Part shown: piece by piece, positions 35,411 to 47,669 of the stretch
Layout of the letters: each line of letters opens with the position of its first letter
How positions within the stretch are numbered: the stretch's first letter is position 1
Assembly: GCF_000321225.1 (NCBI RefSeq)
Contig: NW_004450465.1
Location: forward strand, 2,433,294-2,497,293
Length of the DNA stretch: 64,000 bases
Origin: Odobenus rosmarus divergens
Taxonomy: Eukaryota; Chordata; Mammalia; Carnivora; Odobenidae
Reading direction: 5' to 3'
Made by a program: the position numbers and the translations under genes
Notes under the pieces: model-generated
The model's database searches: none
Told to the model about the DNA's origin: nothing
The model's input: only the letters and a program-made list of their open reading frames with translations

Positions 35411-35524
35411 TTTTTTTTTTTTTTTAAGATTTTAAGTAATCTGTATACCCAATGTGGGGCTCAAACTTAAAACCCTGAGATCAAGAGTCAAATGCTCTAC
35501 CGACTGAGCCAGCCAGGCACCCCG
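35411..35524 (-). mobile_element. Older, shorter Can-SINE subfamily
   Basis: Minus-strand copy lacking the GA-rich segment: AAGATTTTAAGTAATCTGTA, CCCTGAGATCAAGAGTCAAA, CTACCGACTGAGCCAGCCAG and GCACCCC. It differs from the main SINEC copies and looks like an older subfamily. Flanks share TTTTAACTTTT. Confidence 0.85.
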
Positions 35525-36060
35525 AAGGATTTAACTTTTTATACATTTTTGTGTTGTTTAGATATTATAAATATGTACTAGTTCTGTGGTAAAAATTTTT
35601 TAAAGTATACTCATATGCAAAGATTTTCTAAATAAGCTATATAATTTATGTTTATATTATTTTTTAACAATCTACTGGGTGAAAATACACACTTAGGTTC
35701 AGATGGTATGATAAATCCTGCGGAAAATTACTCCCAATTTTGTAGTAGCCATCCATGGAGTCAGTCCTTGAGTTTTGGTTAACTTCCCATGGAAAGTATA
35801 TGAGACTATTCCAAATAAAGCTAACAGATTATAGTCCCTGTTATTTGGGAATTCTAACCACTCTAGCATTATCAAGGAGGAGACAGCTTCTTCAGCAACT
35901 TTAGACCTCCTTGCACAGATCCACCTTGATGAATCCCAAAATTATTCAAAAAGAGTTGAAAAGACCTTCATATAGTTACATGGGTCAGAACTACTGTCTC
36001 AAAATAACTATGGTCTATTTAAATCTCACTGTAAGGCTCACTTGGATATTCATATATTTT

Positions 36061-36354
36061 ATTTTTAAATAAAAGGGTTTTTAAAAATTTTTTATTGTTA
36101 TGTTAATTACCATACATTACATCATTAGTTTTTGATGTAGTGTTCCATGATTCATAAAAGGGTTTTTTTGTTTATTTATTTATTTGACATAGAGAGAGAA
36201 AGAGAACACAAGCATGGGGAGCGGCAGAGGGAGAGGGAGAAGCCGACTCCCTGCTGAGCAGGGAGCCCGATGGGGGGGCTTAATCCCAGTACCCCGAGAT
36301 CATGCCCTGAGCTGAAAGCAGATGCTTAACCCCACTGACTCACCCAGGTGTCCC
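36061..36354 (-). mobile_element. SINEC with an L1 scrap in its tail
   Basis: The minus-strand SINE body is at about 36162-36354 and its T-rich tail extends left to 36061. The duplication ATTCATATATTTT occurs at 36048-36060 and 36355-36367, so both the tail and the L1 scrap lie inside one insertion site. Confidence 0.85.
36083..36155 (-). mobile_element. Very short L1 3' end inside the SINE tail
   Basis: The reverse complement of the terminal 70 bp of carnivore L1 (complement of CTAATGATGTAATGTATGG). It is flanked by AAAAGGGTTTTT at 36071-36082 and AAAAGGGTTTTT from 36156, its own target-site duplication. Confidence 0.85.
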
Positions 36355-36465
36355 ATTCATATATTTTGAAATTAAACTGTGTTTGTAAATTTTCTGAAAT
36401 AAAGGATAAAACCAGGAATACTGACTCTCTTAGACCAAAACCTTTCACTTTTAAATTATACTTAC

Positions 36466-36631
36466 ATGTGATCTGTTGATACCTGGTTGAGGCTATGGAC
36501 AAGCTGTGAAACCAAATTATCATCCCTACAGGCCAAAAGGCAGTTCACCTCTTCTGCTATTCGTGCATTAAAGAGAAGGCTCTTTGTAGTTGTAGCAGGT
36601 AAAGGGGATGGAAGAGGCAGCTGGTTCAGGA
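36466..36631 (-). CDS. NIPBL: NIPBL exon 3 (residues 22-76)
   Basis: A 166-bp exon: two bases finish a leucine codon, then LNQLPLPSPLPATTTKSLLF, ARIAEEVNCLLACRDDNLVS and LNQVSTDH. It belongs to the MAU2-binding N-terminus, which threads through the MAU2 TPR superhelix in known structures of the SCC2-SCC4 pair. The acceptor CCAAATAG ends at 36632 and the donor GTAAGT begins at 36465. Confidence 0.97.
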
Positions 36632-38652
36632 CTATTTGGAATAAAATCAGATTATTAGAAATTGAACTATAAGAAGTCGTTTTATAATATTTGCTTATAA
36701 AATATTTGCTTACAAGTATTTTGGGACTAAAAATAAGTTATAAATATCAATGGGACAAATTATTAAAAGGCATTCTACCTCTCCCCGAAAAAAACAATCA
36801 ACTCTGTAAAACCCTGAAATATCACGTGGGCAATAAAAGAGTTTATTACTCCCTAAGAATAAAACTCAACTCCTTTATATGCATGACTTTTCATATCTTA
36901 AATCTTTATTCATTTAATAAATGAGAAGCCAAAAATGTACGGTTAAAAAGTAACTTCTAAGAACTGAGAATACATTAATTAATCTCATTTATTTTCGCTT
37001 CTGAGATTTATCAGAATCACTAGTAATCCCACATAAATAAAACAAGTAATTATACCCAACTCTTCACATGATATCTACACAAGTAATATGTTTTTAAAAA
37101 GCTTAAGTATATATATAAAAAATATAGATCACTTTAGCAGAAGAACATTCATTATAGAATAGGGATTCTGGTGGAAGCCAACTATCTAAGGAATTACGCT
37201 TTCAGTTGTAAATTCCTAAACAGTTCTCTCCTCTCTTTATTCTAGTCTAACAGAAAACAAAAGGACATGAATGTTTATATAGCAGTTTAAATTCAGCTAT
37301 TTACTGTCTCTTCACATAACGGATATCTATTCATTTGTCTAAAGTAAAAGTTAAGAAAGTTAACTAAAGTATCTTTGTTTTTGGCTTAATTTCTAATCAC
37401 CTATACAGTGTAACAGGCTACTCAGCCCCAGTGGCTAATAATAGGTTTTTTATTAATAAAAATACAGGAAACAAATTATTACTTAATAAATAGCGTTTAT
37501 TGGGCAAAGTTTTAAAATATAAGGTACAGTTGAGATAATGTGGAGGACAACCAAAAATAAATCCCTGGTAGTATATCTGATTTGGCACTTCAGCATATCA
37601 TATGAATTTGTGCCTTACCTGTAACAAAGTGACAACAAAAACTAAACACAGTTTCAGAAGTTTCCTTACCTGCATTATCCTAATTCCACCAACTACTTTC
37701 TTACTCAGATTTCACAAATTAGCCATGTTAATTTCCTAACCCCAAAGCTATAGGCTATTAACTATTTTATTCCCATTGAAACCAGCTGGAAATTAACAAT
37801 AGGAAAATAATATTAGGGACTACTGAACACAGATAACACTTCTTAAAGTTATTTCCTCATAGCTCCTTTACTATAAAGCCCCAACGTTTGCATAATGTGA
37901 TGTCCTCACCTTCTACTTTTCTCTCTCCTATCTTTTTCACTTTATTTACTCAGACTGGATGACATAGGGACTAATACTATGGGTTGTTTTTTGTACCATT
38001 ACCCAGGGATTAAGAATTAAGAGTTAGAGTGGGCTACCATAAGAAAGAGTCCCTAAAAAACTGTGTTACACTAAGTAAATCTCAAAAGAATGACAGAATT
38101 CTTTGAACTTAAATGATCAGAGTAAAATGGGCTGCTGTTATCTATGACAAACTCCAATAGATTACTGAAGATGACATCCAAAATGAACATTGCTAAGAAA
38201 TCAGATTAAGATGGGCTATCAAACCTTCTTCTTTAAAGGACAGTTTCAGTTATTTCTAGAAGTACTTTTTAAAAAGTCTATATTTGCTCCTAATATGCAA
38301 ATCCATGCTTCTTCAGTTTTCTTTAATGCTTTGTGTCTCATCTTTGGTCTTTACTTTTGCATTTATCCTTTTATTGTGTAAGACCTTTAAACAAACAAAT
38401 GCCACCATTTCTTAATGCATCCTTAGGATGAAACAGAAGTGAAGGTCTTCTCTATTAGCTGACTATACTAATTTTGTTACTTTCACATGCATGCCAATAA
38501 ACCAAAGGAAATAATGATATTTGTCATTCAAAATCTAGTATCTGAAATAATTTGTTATTTATGACAATTACAAATAATTTTTTCTACATTCCCTCTTAAA
38601 ATCATTGTTAACTCAGAATAGAATATAAATTAGATAAATCAAGCAAACTTAC
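36632..38652 (-). other. NIPBL: NIPBL intron 2
   Basis: A 2.0-kb AT-rich intron. I see no SINE, LINE or other recognisable repeat in it. Confidence 0.88.
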
Positions 38653-38716
38653 GGTCTGTGAGACTAGCAATCCCCGCAAGAGTAGTGATGGGGACATGGG
38701 GCATATCCCCATTCAT
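38653..38716 (-). CDS. NIPBL: NIPBL exon 2, coding part with start codon (residues 1-21)
   Basis: 64 coding bases: ATG at 38716-38714, then NGDMPHVPITTLAGIASLTD, plus one base of the next codon. The start is chosen because it matches the known NIPBL N-terminus. The context CAGGATGAA has A at -3 but not G at +4. The donor GTAAGT begins at 38652. This is the extreme N-terminus that engages MAU2. Confidence 0.97.
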
Positions 38717-38740
38717 CCTGAAGTTCTGGAATGGTGTTGC
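38717..38740 (-). other. NIPBL: NIPBL exon 2, 5'UTR part
   Basis: 24 bases, GCAACACCATTCCAGAACTT then CAGG, between a plausible acceptor ACTTTTATAG (ending at 38741) and the start codon. The polypyrimidine tract is short, so the boundary is inferred. Confidence 0.75.
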
Positions 38741-38899
38741 CTATAAAAGTACTTAGTTCAGGTGCCAGCTGTCATTACTTCCCATTTCCCAAACACTGCA
38801 ACAAAAAACAGACAATTATTTGTAAAAATATGTCAAATATAATATTATTAGGGAAATGCCTATAAAAAATAAGATTTTTGTTTTTCTTGTTTGTTAACC

Positions 38900-39135
38900 T
38901 ATATAACAATAATAGCTACCACTCATATATACTTCCCATATATTAGGCCCTGCAAAATGCTTTGCATATATTTACTCATTTAGTTCTCACAACAATAATG
39001 AATAATGTAAGGTAGGTACTATTCTTTTCTGAATTTTACTGATGAGGAAATTAACTTACAGGGAGTTTAAAGTAACTTGTGGAGGAAAGAACAGAACCCA
39101 AGCAATCTGGCTCAAGAGTCTGTGTGACCAGTAGG
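38900..39135 (+). mobile_element. MIR element
   Basis: Contains AATAGCTACCACTCATATAT, TTAGGCCCTGCAAAATGCTT, TGATGAGGAAATTAACTTAC and CTGGCTCAAGAGTCTGTG in MIR order on the plus strand. Confidence 0.8.
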
Positions 39136-39219
39136 CTACATTACTACTAAACTGGGATACTCAATTTTGACAAACACTGTAATTCTCCATATCAAAGACA
39201 CATTAAAATCTAGCTTCAA

Positions 39220-39540
39220 CTTGCCTTGCTAGCTATGTTTCTCACTACTCTTCTACATAAACCATCCTCTTCAACCAAGCTGATCAGATTATCTAGAACC
39301 TACCTTGTGTTTTCACATTTTTATTTATTTCCTTATATATCTCCCTACCTAGATAGCCCATCCATACTTCAGTCCAAATCCTGTAATTCTTCAAGATCTA
39401 GGGCAAGTTCCTACTACTTCATGAAACATCAGACAAATTCAGCTAAAAGCCTATCTTAATCTAACTTTCACTTATAGCTCAATCAATATTCTTTTGTAAA
39501 TATATATTCCTTTGTGACATTTTTTGAAACTTGTCTTGTT
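39220..39540 (+). mobile_element. Possible L2 LINE fragment
   Basis: Pyrimidine-rich sequence with TCCTGTAATTCTTCAAGATC and nearby blocks resembles the 3' coding/UTR region of L2. Identification rests on weak remembered similarity. Confidence 0.4.
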
Positions 39541-40178
39541 TCATTCTTATATAATGTTCATATACTTACCTTATATTCCCAATTACCACTGCATGCTTCT
39601 TAATATCAACCAATCACATAATACATAACCACAGAAAGGGCAGCGAAATGCTTTAACATCTTAATGTTCCTGTATGACTTAGCTGACTTAAATATTCAGT
39701 TTTTATAATGTAATTCTGTGTTTGTCTGTGTGTATAGACATTCTGTAAAATTCCTGAACACGTTTTCCATTCTGTTCAATGTCCCCAAATTTTTTTCATC
39801 TTAATTTCAACATGTGGCTTTCTGGAACCTTTATCTTTAACAGTGTCCTTGTTGAAGAACCAAATTTGAAGTATACAAATTTTAATAATGTGCACATTAA
39901 TCAAAGATATGCCTTTATTAAATAACTTTATAAGTTCATCAGTAAATAGAAGTCTGCATGTCAACTAAAACACAGTGCTACAATAGAACACTGAATTATA
40001 ATTTTCAGTTTAAACATTTTTTGAGATTCTATTTGCTTGTCAGTCAGTTAAAAGAACCTTTAAGTTTTCTGAGTTGTAAACTTCAAAACAGTGAAATGAT
40101 ATAACACGAATAACTCCCCTTACTCATATATCTTAATGCAATTTTGCAAATAAATTTTTTTTAAAAAGTAGAAGTATA

Positions 40179-40368
40179 CAGGGGCACCTGGGTGGCTCAG
40201 TCAGTTAAGCGTCTGATTCTTGGTTTCAGCTCAGGTCATGATCTCATGGGTTGTGGGATCGAGCCCCGTGATGAGGAGGAAGTCTGTGGGGAGTCTGTGG
40301 GGAGTCTGCTTGAAAGAATCTCTCCCTCTGCCCTCCCCCCCCCAAATAAATAAATCTTAAAAAAAAAT
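40179..40368 (+). mobile_element. SINEC (Can-SINE)
   Basis: Plus-strand copy with head GGGGCACCTGGGTGGCTCAG and an internal short duplication of GTCTGTGGGGA. The perfect target-site duplication AAAAGTAGAAGTATA is at 40164-40178 and 40369-40383. Confidence 0.96.
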
Positions 40369-40601
40369 AAAAGTAGAAGTATATAGGTAGCTAAAATTAA
40401 GGATTTTTTCCCTCACTTTTATTATAGATATATGTTGACAGAAGTTCATAAAATATGTATGTATGTTTAACAGAGTTATAAAGTAAACATCCATAGAATG
40501 ACCATCTGAAAAGTCAACACCTTAGTTCCTTCTACAGGTAACAACTACCTTGTCTCTTCAGTAATTATTTCTTTTTTTTTTCCTTACAGTTATGTCCTTT
40601 A

Positions 40602-40806
40602 TTTTTTTTTATTTTTTTTAAAGATTTTATGTATTTATTTGAGAGAGAGAGAATGAGAGATAGACAGCACGAGAGGGAAGAAGGTCAGAGGGAGAAGCAG
40701 ACTCCCCGCCGAGCAGGGAGCCCGATGCGGGACTTGATCCCAGGACTCCAGGATCATGACCTGAGCCGAAGGCAGTCGCTTAACCAACTGAGCCACCCAG
40801 GCGCCC
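40602..40806 (-). mobile_element. SINEC (Can-SINE)
   Basis: Minus-strand copy with a perfect 16-bp target-site duplication ACAGTTATGTCCTTTA at 40586-40601 and 40807-40822. It is inverted relative to the SINE 230 bp to its left. Confidence 0.96.
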
Positions 40807-42349
40807 ACAGTTATGTCCTTTAAATGTACATTCTTTTCTAGTAGCCAGCCAAGGAAACAACGTGACTGCTTTCCTTTGATGAATGACTGACATAAAGTTT
40901 GCTAGTAGGAGCCTGCTGAAAGGAAATAGTATAGGAAATAGCACAGGAAAAGGTATAGGAAAGATATAATTACTACTGGCTATCTTATAATTGTCCTTGC
41001 TATACTGTGGACTTCACTCTTTGAAGTTACTAATTTGATTCTTTAACAACATTTAAGAAATTTAAAGAAACACTATAAATTTAGCAGTTGTATCAAGCAC
41101 TTAAAAAAAAAAAGAATTTAAAACCTGACAGAAGTCACCAAAACACAAAACGCAATGGATTTCTTTTCTAAGTTTAGGCTAATAAAAAAGTTACAATTGA
41201 TGTTTAGTAATTAATGGAAAAAAGCAAATGCATGCAAATTATGTACAGAACAGCACAAAAACATCTTGTTATTCTTGTATGACTGTTGTAAATGTAAATT
41301 GCCATACTCAAGCAGATTAAGTAACAAGTGACCATGTTATTTATTTAATTCAGAGGATGGGAACCAATAGAGAACAATCTGCTAGAGGGTTCTATCGTGG
41401 GCTAACCAGCTTTATTCTGTTTTCCTAAATCCCAAGTAACATGTAAAGCCGACCCAACGATAGCCTGGAGTATTTCAGTCCAAAAATGATTTAATTAGTT
41501 ACCACATATGAATTAGGAGATTAATAAATCTAACCACAAGATTGTTGTGCTTTTCTTAGTGATATAACAAGGCATGTTAATACTGTGATGTCAACTGAAA
41601 ACTGGAAGTAAGTGGGGAATGAAAGGACAGCAACAATGCTTATTCGGTTTAAAGGGCTTGTATAGACTGAGTAGGTGACTACTGACAAATATATTTATAC
41701 CTCACTGCTGAACTATGTTGATTTCATTAGAAGCCAAGCTTCTGAAGAACAGCAGAAGACTTTGGTAGAAATGGACTTATAATTTTAGCTAAAGTCACAG
41801 ATGTTGACGAATATGAGTAATTTGTGGAAATGCTGCTGCCTATGTTGGAATGTGACCAGAGTCCATCAAGAAAGAGCATTCCTAGAATTCTAAAAATGAA
41901 TATACAGAACTCTAACTAATTAGACATGACATTTCTGGCTCTGGGTTGGGCAATGTTTGGTCTACCTGGCTCTGTGAAAGTATACTGTCTTTCATGAAAC
42001 TGCTGAAACTGAAGCTGAAAGTCATTATCTCTGGGGAACAATGTGTTCAGAAGGAAATGGTAACAAATGGGAAAGGAGATTATAATGAGTGCTTTAGAAC
42101 TGTCATTTAAGGCAGTGCTTTACTTGCTTAAAATCTGTGAATGGTGACCAATTAGTAGATTATAAAATAAAATTAGTGGGTTGAGATCAACACTGAGAGG
42201 GATGGTAGGAATGGAAATACAAGTTTACATTGCACACTGCTTTGTGACTCCAGGTAAAATGTCTAATTGTGGGTCACCAAGGCAAAGCAGTTTCAAAGTT
42301 GCCAACTCAAAGAAATAGAAGAGTGAATGTAGAAGCCCACCTCCTAAGT

Positions 42350-42440
42350 GGTGATGAGAATGCAACAAAATAATGCACGTAAATCACTTGACATACTACC
42401 TGGCATATAATAAGTGATCCAGAAAGTTAGCAGTGTCATT
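42350..42440 (-). mobile_element. MIR fragment
   Basis: CACTTGACATACTACCTGGC and ATATAATAAGTGATCCAGAA match the reverse complement of the MIR core. Confidence 0.6.
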
Positions 42441-43309
42441 AACTGAAAAACACACATTTGGGAAAACAGAGGAGAAACAAGGGTGAATTAGGGAAAAGGT
42501 GTCTTTTCAATAACACCCATAATCCCTACTTCTGATATATTATAAATGATTTAAAATTCCAGTATATATTTCACCTTAGTATTACAAATATGTATAGCAG
42601 TCCTAGGCATACATACCCACAATTACTTAAATGATAAGGTAGCTGAAATAAATATTCGCAGTGAAAAGTAAGGAATAAAACCTAATCTTTGTAATACTAA
42701 GGACTAAATCAAATACAAACTAAGAAATCATTTAGTTTATTTTAGAATGGCTTGGTTTAATTAAAATAATTCTTAATTAGTAGAAGATATTATGGTAAAT
42801 TCTCATTTCAACCCATTATATATGAATCTGATGTGGACATCTAAGCACTTGACAAGATTTTTAAAGGTTCTAGTTCTTTGCTCATTTAATTTCACTTTAA
42901 AATTTATGGTTTCTTCATACAAACAAAAGAAACGCAAATAAAAAATTATTGGTAGAAGTTATAATAATAATATTCAAATTGGGATGGATTTGGAATAAAA
43001 GGTGCTCTCACAATCTGATGGTAGATAAACTTTCCTGGACAGCCAGTGTGTGTACCCCATAGCCAAGAAATCTGTACAATCTTGTCTGAATAACTTCAAT
43101 TCTTTAGCAGTGAAAAACACTAGAAATGATAACATTTATTGAGCATCTAGTTGGAGATGTCTAAAGTAGAAAGTTGGAAATTCTAGAACTGACAAAAAAT
43201 GGTCAGAATTACAGCTATAGTTATGAAAATGATCCACAGAGGACTGATAACAGTTAAATTGTAATAATAGGACAGGCAAGATACAAGGTAACAAGGTGGG
43301 GGGGGGACT

Positions 43310-43520
43310 TTTTTTAGCACTTCTTATGTGTGAGACATTAATATATACCTTTCCTTAATTGTTACCAAAGTCAGAGGGTTATGAAGATTATCTCTATTTC
43401 ACAGATGCAAAAATGAAGGCTCAGAGCCTAAATGCTTTGTCTGTGGTTATACAGACAGGACGGAGCAGAGCTGGGATCTGAACTCAGATGTTTCTAACCA
43501 AACCTTATATTCTCATGAGT
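43310..43520 (+). mobile_element. MIR element
   Basis: Ordered MIR blocks: CACTTCTTATGTGTGAGACA, TTTCACAGATGCAAAAATGA, AGCAGAGCTGGGATCTGAAC. Confidence 0.75.
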
Positions 43521-43579
43521 ATCCGAAGAACATAAAACTGGGAAACATCTACACTGCTATGGCAGAAAGAGAAACCAGT

Positions 43580-43715
43580 AAAAGGTAAGGAAACTGTCCC
43601 TCAGAGAAACTAATGTGTGTTCAAGGTCTCACAGCTAGTAACTGACTGAGTCAAGACTAGAATACAAATGTTTGGATTTCTAGTTCAGTATTCTTTACAC
43701 TATGTTGTCATCTTG
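43580..43715 (+). mobile_element. MIR fragment
   Basis: AAGGTCTCACAGCTAGTAAC and the following AGTCAAGACTAGAATACAAA match the right half of MIR. Confidence 0.65.
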
Positions 43716-44192
43716 CAGGATTTTAACATTATAATCAACCGAAATTCTATACATGTGGAATATTTAGCTAATTAATACCTTTCTTCCTTGCTAATGTTAT
43801 TATTATACTATTTTTGGGTGGGGAGGGAAGGAGGGTTTTAAAACTAGAATATTTTTATTGTCTCAGTTTATATTACATTGAACAGTATAAGTTGCCTCAA
43901 ATTCTTCTGGGAAACAAGTAGAATATAAATCCTAAATACCCAGATAAGTAAATAAATAAATCTATGTTGTACTACTTACTATTTTAAACCGGTAACAGTG
44001 ATTCCCTTGAGAGTGGCACCTCTCATAGCAGAATTCTTTCACTTTAGTCAAGCTACCTTCAGATTCCTTTTCACTGCCTAAAATGTATTCAAGAACAAAA
44101 TTTTCACATTCTGTTTAAGATACTCCCAAAAGATGTTCCTCAAATCCTAGCTGAAAAACAGTTCCCAGTCAGCCACACTGTGAAAATTTTCA

Positions 44193-44385
44193 TTTTTTTA
44201 AAAAAAGATTTTATTTAATCATTTGACAGAGAGTGCGCAAGCAGGGGGAGCGTCAGGCAGAGGGAGAGGGAGAAGCAGACTCCCTGCTGAGCAGGGAGCC
44301 CGATGCGGGGCTTGATCCCAGGACCTCGGGATCATGACCTGAGCCGAAGGCAGACGCTTAACCGACTGAGCCACCCAGGTGCCCC
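44193..44385 (-). mobile_element. SINEC (Can-SINE)
   Basis: Minus-strand copy ending GCCACCCAGGTGCCCC. No convincing target-site duplication was found by eye. Confidence 0.93.
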
Positions 44386-45549
44386 TCACTTCTTTAAAAC
44401 ATTTCTATTTTTCTATAGTTCTAAGTTACTTCCACTAAATAAGAGAAATGCAAAATAAAAGCAAAAAGCACAGCACAGCTCTAATGCTCTCTTTGGACAC
44501 ATGCTTTGCTTCTGGAACCCTGAGCTCCCTGCAGCCACCATGCTGGATACCAATAAATGTACATTATTCCTATGTGTATTCCAGTAATGCAGCTAGATCC
44601 TAATGTATATAATATGTAAGAGAAGAATATAGTTACATTATTAAGTACTATTAGAAAGAGAAGTCACAAATCAGGCTGAAATTTTAGGGTCTCTCAAAAC
44701 TCATTTTAAAGAGTATGTGTATGTTCACTGAGAAGTATAATGATTAGTAAAACTTTATATATTTTTATAATCAGTTTTCTTCCTTGTTCTTATCAATGTA
44801 TTTCACATGCATTTTTATACAAACCAACTTTAACAAAAGCTCGTATTACTTTAAAAGGTCCCAGCTGATTATTATAGTTATACTGACTAGCAGAGGCCTG
44901 CTGAGTAGTTATACAATGTCTAATCTTAACAAAATATGCAAAAATACAAGCTCCATCAGGAAAAAATAGTCCTGAGTCCTGTAGTTAATACTTAATTTTT
45001 TTCTTTTTTTCACAGAGGCCAAGGAAGAAACTTCCAAGTGCTGCTATGATTTGGGTTACTAATCCACGTCCCCACACCAAAAAATTTTATTTCTCACCCT
45101 CTTTTCCACTGCAAAAGAAATAGTCTATCTTAAGCCCCTAAGAGAGGTTGAGACTGTACCTTATACCATGAGACTATTTTCTACACAAAGGTATTAGAAA
45201 TGAAAAATCAAACAATGGAGATTTTATTTCTTTCTAAATCAAGTTTAGGTCTTAAAGAACTATGACAGTCAGATGTAGGTCTCAACTTCTGGCCATAACA
45301 CATTTGATGATACATGATTGATTTAATCTGAAATAGAAGAGAAAATGCTTTTATGTGAAATCACTGAACGGTCCACAAGAGGGCACACTTTCAACTATAA
45401 AAATTTAAAATTCACTTAGAAATACAGATCGTTTGCTTATTTTTTAAATTTTAATTCCAGTATGGTTAATATACAGTGTTATATTAGTTTACAATATAGT
45501 GATTCAACAATTCCATACATTACTCAGTACTCATCAAGGTAAGTGTACT

Positions 45550-45746
45550 TTTTTTTTTTTTTAAGATTTTATTTATTTGACGGAGCGAGACACGGTGAGA
45601 GAGGGAACACAAGCAGGGCGAGTGGGAGAGGGAGAAGCAGGCTTCCCGCGGAGCAGGGAGTCCGATGTGGGGCTCGATCCCAGGACCCTGGGATCATGAC
45701 CTGAGCAGAAGGCAGACGCTTAACAACTGAGCCACCCAGGTGCCCC
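45550..45746 (-). mobile_element. SINEC (Can-SINE)
   Basis: Minus-strand copy in L1 sequence, with a perfect target-site duplication AAGGTAAGTGTACT at 45536-45549 and 45747-45760. Confidence 0.96.
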
Positions 45747-46005
45747 AAGGTAAGTGTACTCTTAACCCCCTTCAACTATTTCACCTATCCCCCACTGGTA
45801 GCCATCAGTTTGTTCTCTACTGTTAAGAGTCTATTTTTGTTTTTCTCTTTTTTTCTTTGTTCATTTACTTTGTTTCTTAAATTTCACATATGAGTGAAAT
45901 CATACGGTATTTGTCTTTCTCTGGGCTTCGCGTTATATTCTCTAGATCCATTCATGCTATTGCAAATGGCGAGTTTCACTCTTTTTAAAGATTTCATTCT
46001 TTTTT

Positions 46006-46175
46006 GGGGCATCTGGGTGGCTCAGTCGGTTAAGCATCTGCCTTCTGCTTGGGTCATGAGAGCCCCACATCGGGCTCCCTGCTCGGCGGGGGAGTCTGCT
46101 TCTCCCTTTCCCTCTTCCCCCCACTCGTGCATGCACATGCGCGCTCTCTCTAAAAATAAAATCTTAAGCAGGGGG
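46006..46175 (+). mobile_element. SINEC (Can-SINE)
   Basis: Plus-strand copy, missing part of the middle, with target-site duplication AAGATTTCATTCTTTTT at 45988-46004 and 46176-46192. Confidence 0.94.
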
Positions 46176-46431
46176 AAGATTTCATTCTTTTTCATGGCTG
46201 AGTAATATTCCCTGGTGTGTGTGCGCGTGCATGCACACCACTTCTTCTTTATCCATTTATCACTGGACACCTGGGCTACTTTCATAATTTGGCTACTGCA
46301 AATAAAGCTGCAATAAACATCGGGCACAGGGGTGCATTTATCTTTTCGAATAAGTGTTTTCATATTCTTTGGATAAATACCCAGTAGTAGAATTACTGGA
46401 TTGTATGCTAGTTCTATTTTTATAAAATTCA

Positions 46432-46772
46432 CTATTTTTTTAAAGATTTTATTTATTTACTTGACAGAGACATAGCGAGAGAGGGAACACAAACAGGGGG
46501 AGTTGGAGAGGGAGAAACAGGCTTCCCCGCAGAGCAGGGAGCCCGATGTGAGGCTNNNNNNNNNNNNNNNNNNNNNNNNNNNNNNNNNNNNNNNNNNNNN
46601 NNNNNNNNNNNNNNNNNNNNTGAGAGCAAGATCACAGGCAGGGGGAGTGGGAGAGGGAGAAGCAGGCTTCCCGTGGAGCAAGGAGCCCAATGTGGGGCTT
46701 GATCCCAGGACCCTGGGATCATGACCTGAGCCCGAAGGCAGATGCTTAATGACTGAGCCACCCAGGTGCCCC
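46432..46772 (-). mobile_element. Two SINEC copies around an assembly gap
   Basis: A minus-strand SINE left part (46432-46555) and the body of a second minus-strand SINE (46621-46772) flank 65 Ns. The outer flanks carry TAAAATTCAC at 46422-46431 and 46773-46782. The total of known sequence exceeds one SINE, so at least two copies, nested or tandem, occupy the site. Confidence 0.85.
46556..46620. other. Assembly gap (65 N)
   Basis: A run of N inside paired SINE sequence. True length and content are unknown. Confidence 1.
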
Positions 46773-47337
46773 TAAAATTCACATTTTTTTTTTACTAAGC
46801 CCATCAAAGGTTGGCCAAGTTCTTCTGAACTGATTATTCAACACCACTAGAAAGCAAGAGATTCTGAAGTTTGCAATTTTTTTTGTTTAAACACACACAA
46901 GAAACCTTTTTTTTTGGATGAATATAAAATATGTGAAATCCCTCCTTACACCAAGACTTCTATATTAACGTTAAATTATGAAAGTATGTAATAGTCTTAT
47001 CAGTCATTTTGGTTCAGTTAGCTATTTGAATTTGGCTGCCCTAAAAATCTTTTCAACAAACTCTGGCTACTTTGATTTTTGATCTCATTAAGTGACATAG
47101 TCCCTAGGAACAACAAATTCTTCAAGACAACTTAGGAGACCAAATGGAATGTTTTATGCTTTAGGAAATTTTTTAATTCAACAGATCATTACTTAGAATA
47201 CCTAAAAGAGTAATTAAGAAAGAGCAGAGGAAAATACGGAAAAAATCATGATCACTTATGCACAATCTGCATTGTTAATCCTTTTTCTGTCCTAACCCAT
47301 TCCTCCTTTCTCTTGAAACTACAGTACATGTGCTTTT

Positions 47338-47380
47338 TTTTTTAAACAGATTTTATTTATTTATTTGAGAAAGAGAGAAT

Positions 47381-47419
<39 letters not shown>

Positions 47420-47556
47420 CATGAGAGGGGGGAGGGTCAGGGAGAAGCAGACTCCCTGCTGAGCAGGGAGCCTGATGCGGGACTCGATCCTGGGACTCCA
47501 GGATCCCGACCTGAGCCGAAGGCAGTTGCTTAACCAACTGAGCCACCCAGATGCCC
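47338..47556 (-). mobile_element. SINEC with expanded GA tract
   Basis: Minus-strand copy whose GA-rich segment is extended to about 50 bases. The target-site duplication CAGTACATGTGCTTTT is at about 47322-47337 and 47557-47572. Confidence 0.95.
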
Positions 47557-47669
47557 CAGTACATGTGCTTTTATTCTCATCATTCCACCAGGTGTCTCGC
47601 CACAGTGAGTAACAGCATCTATTACTGCTAAATAAATACAATGGACAGCCTCAGGTCTCATCTGATTTG

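Larger units (their letters stand above)
34018..36465 (-). other. NIPBL: NIPBL intron 3
   Basis: A 2.4-kb intron. The half near exon 4 shows nothing that I can assign. SINEs lie at 35131, 35411 and 36061, the last with an L1 scrap inside its tail. Confidence 0.9.
45433..46431 (-). mobile_element. L1M LINE fragment, split by two SINEs
   Basis: The reverse complement of an L1 3' region: GTATGGTTAATATACAGTGT, CATATGAGTGAAATCATACG, TGGATAAATACCCAGTAGTA. Interruptions are the SINEs at 45550-45746 and 46006-46175. Confidence 0.8.

Noticed and set aside
46022..46432. 136-codon minus-strand ORF
   Set aside because: Crosses from L1M into a SINE, so it is a chance fusion of two repeats.
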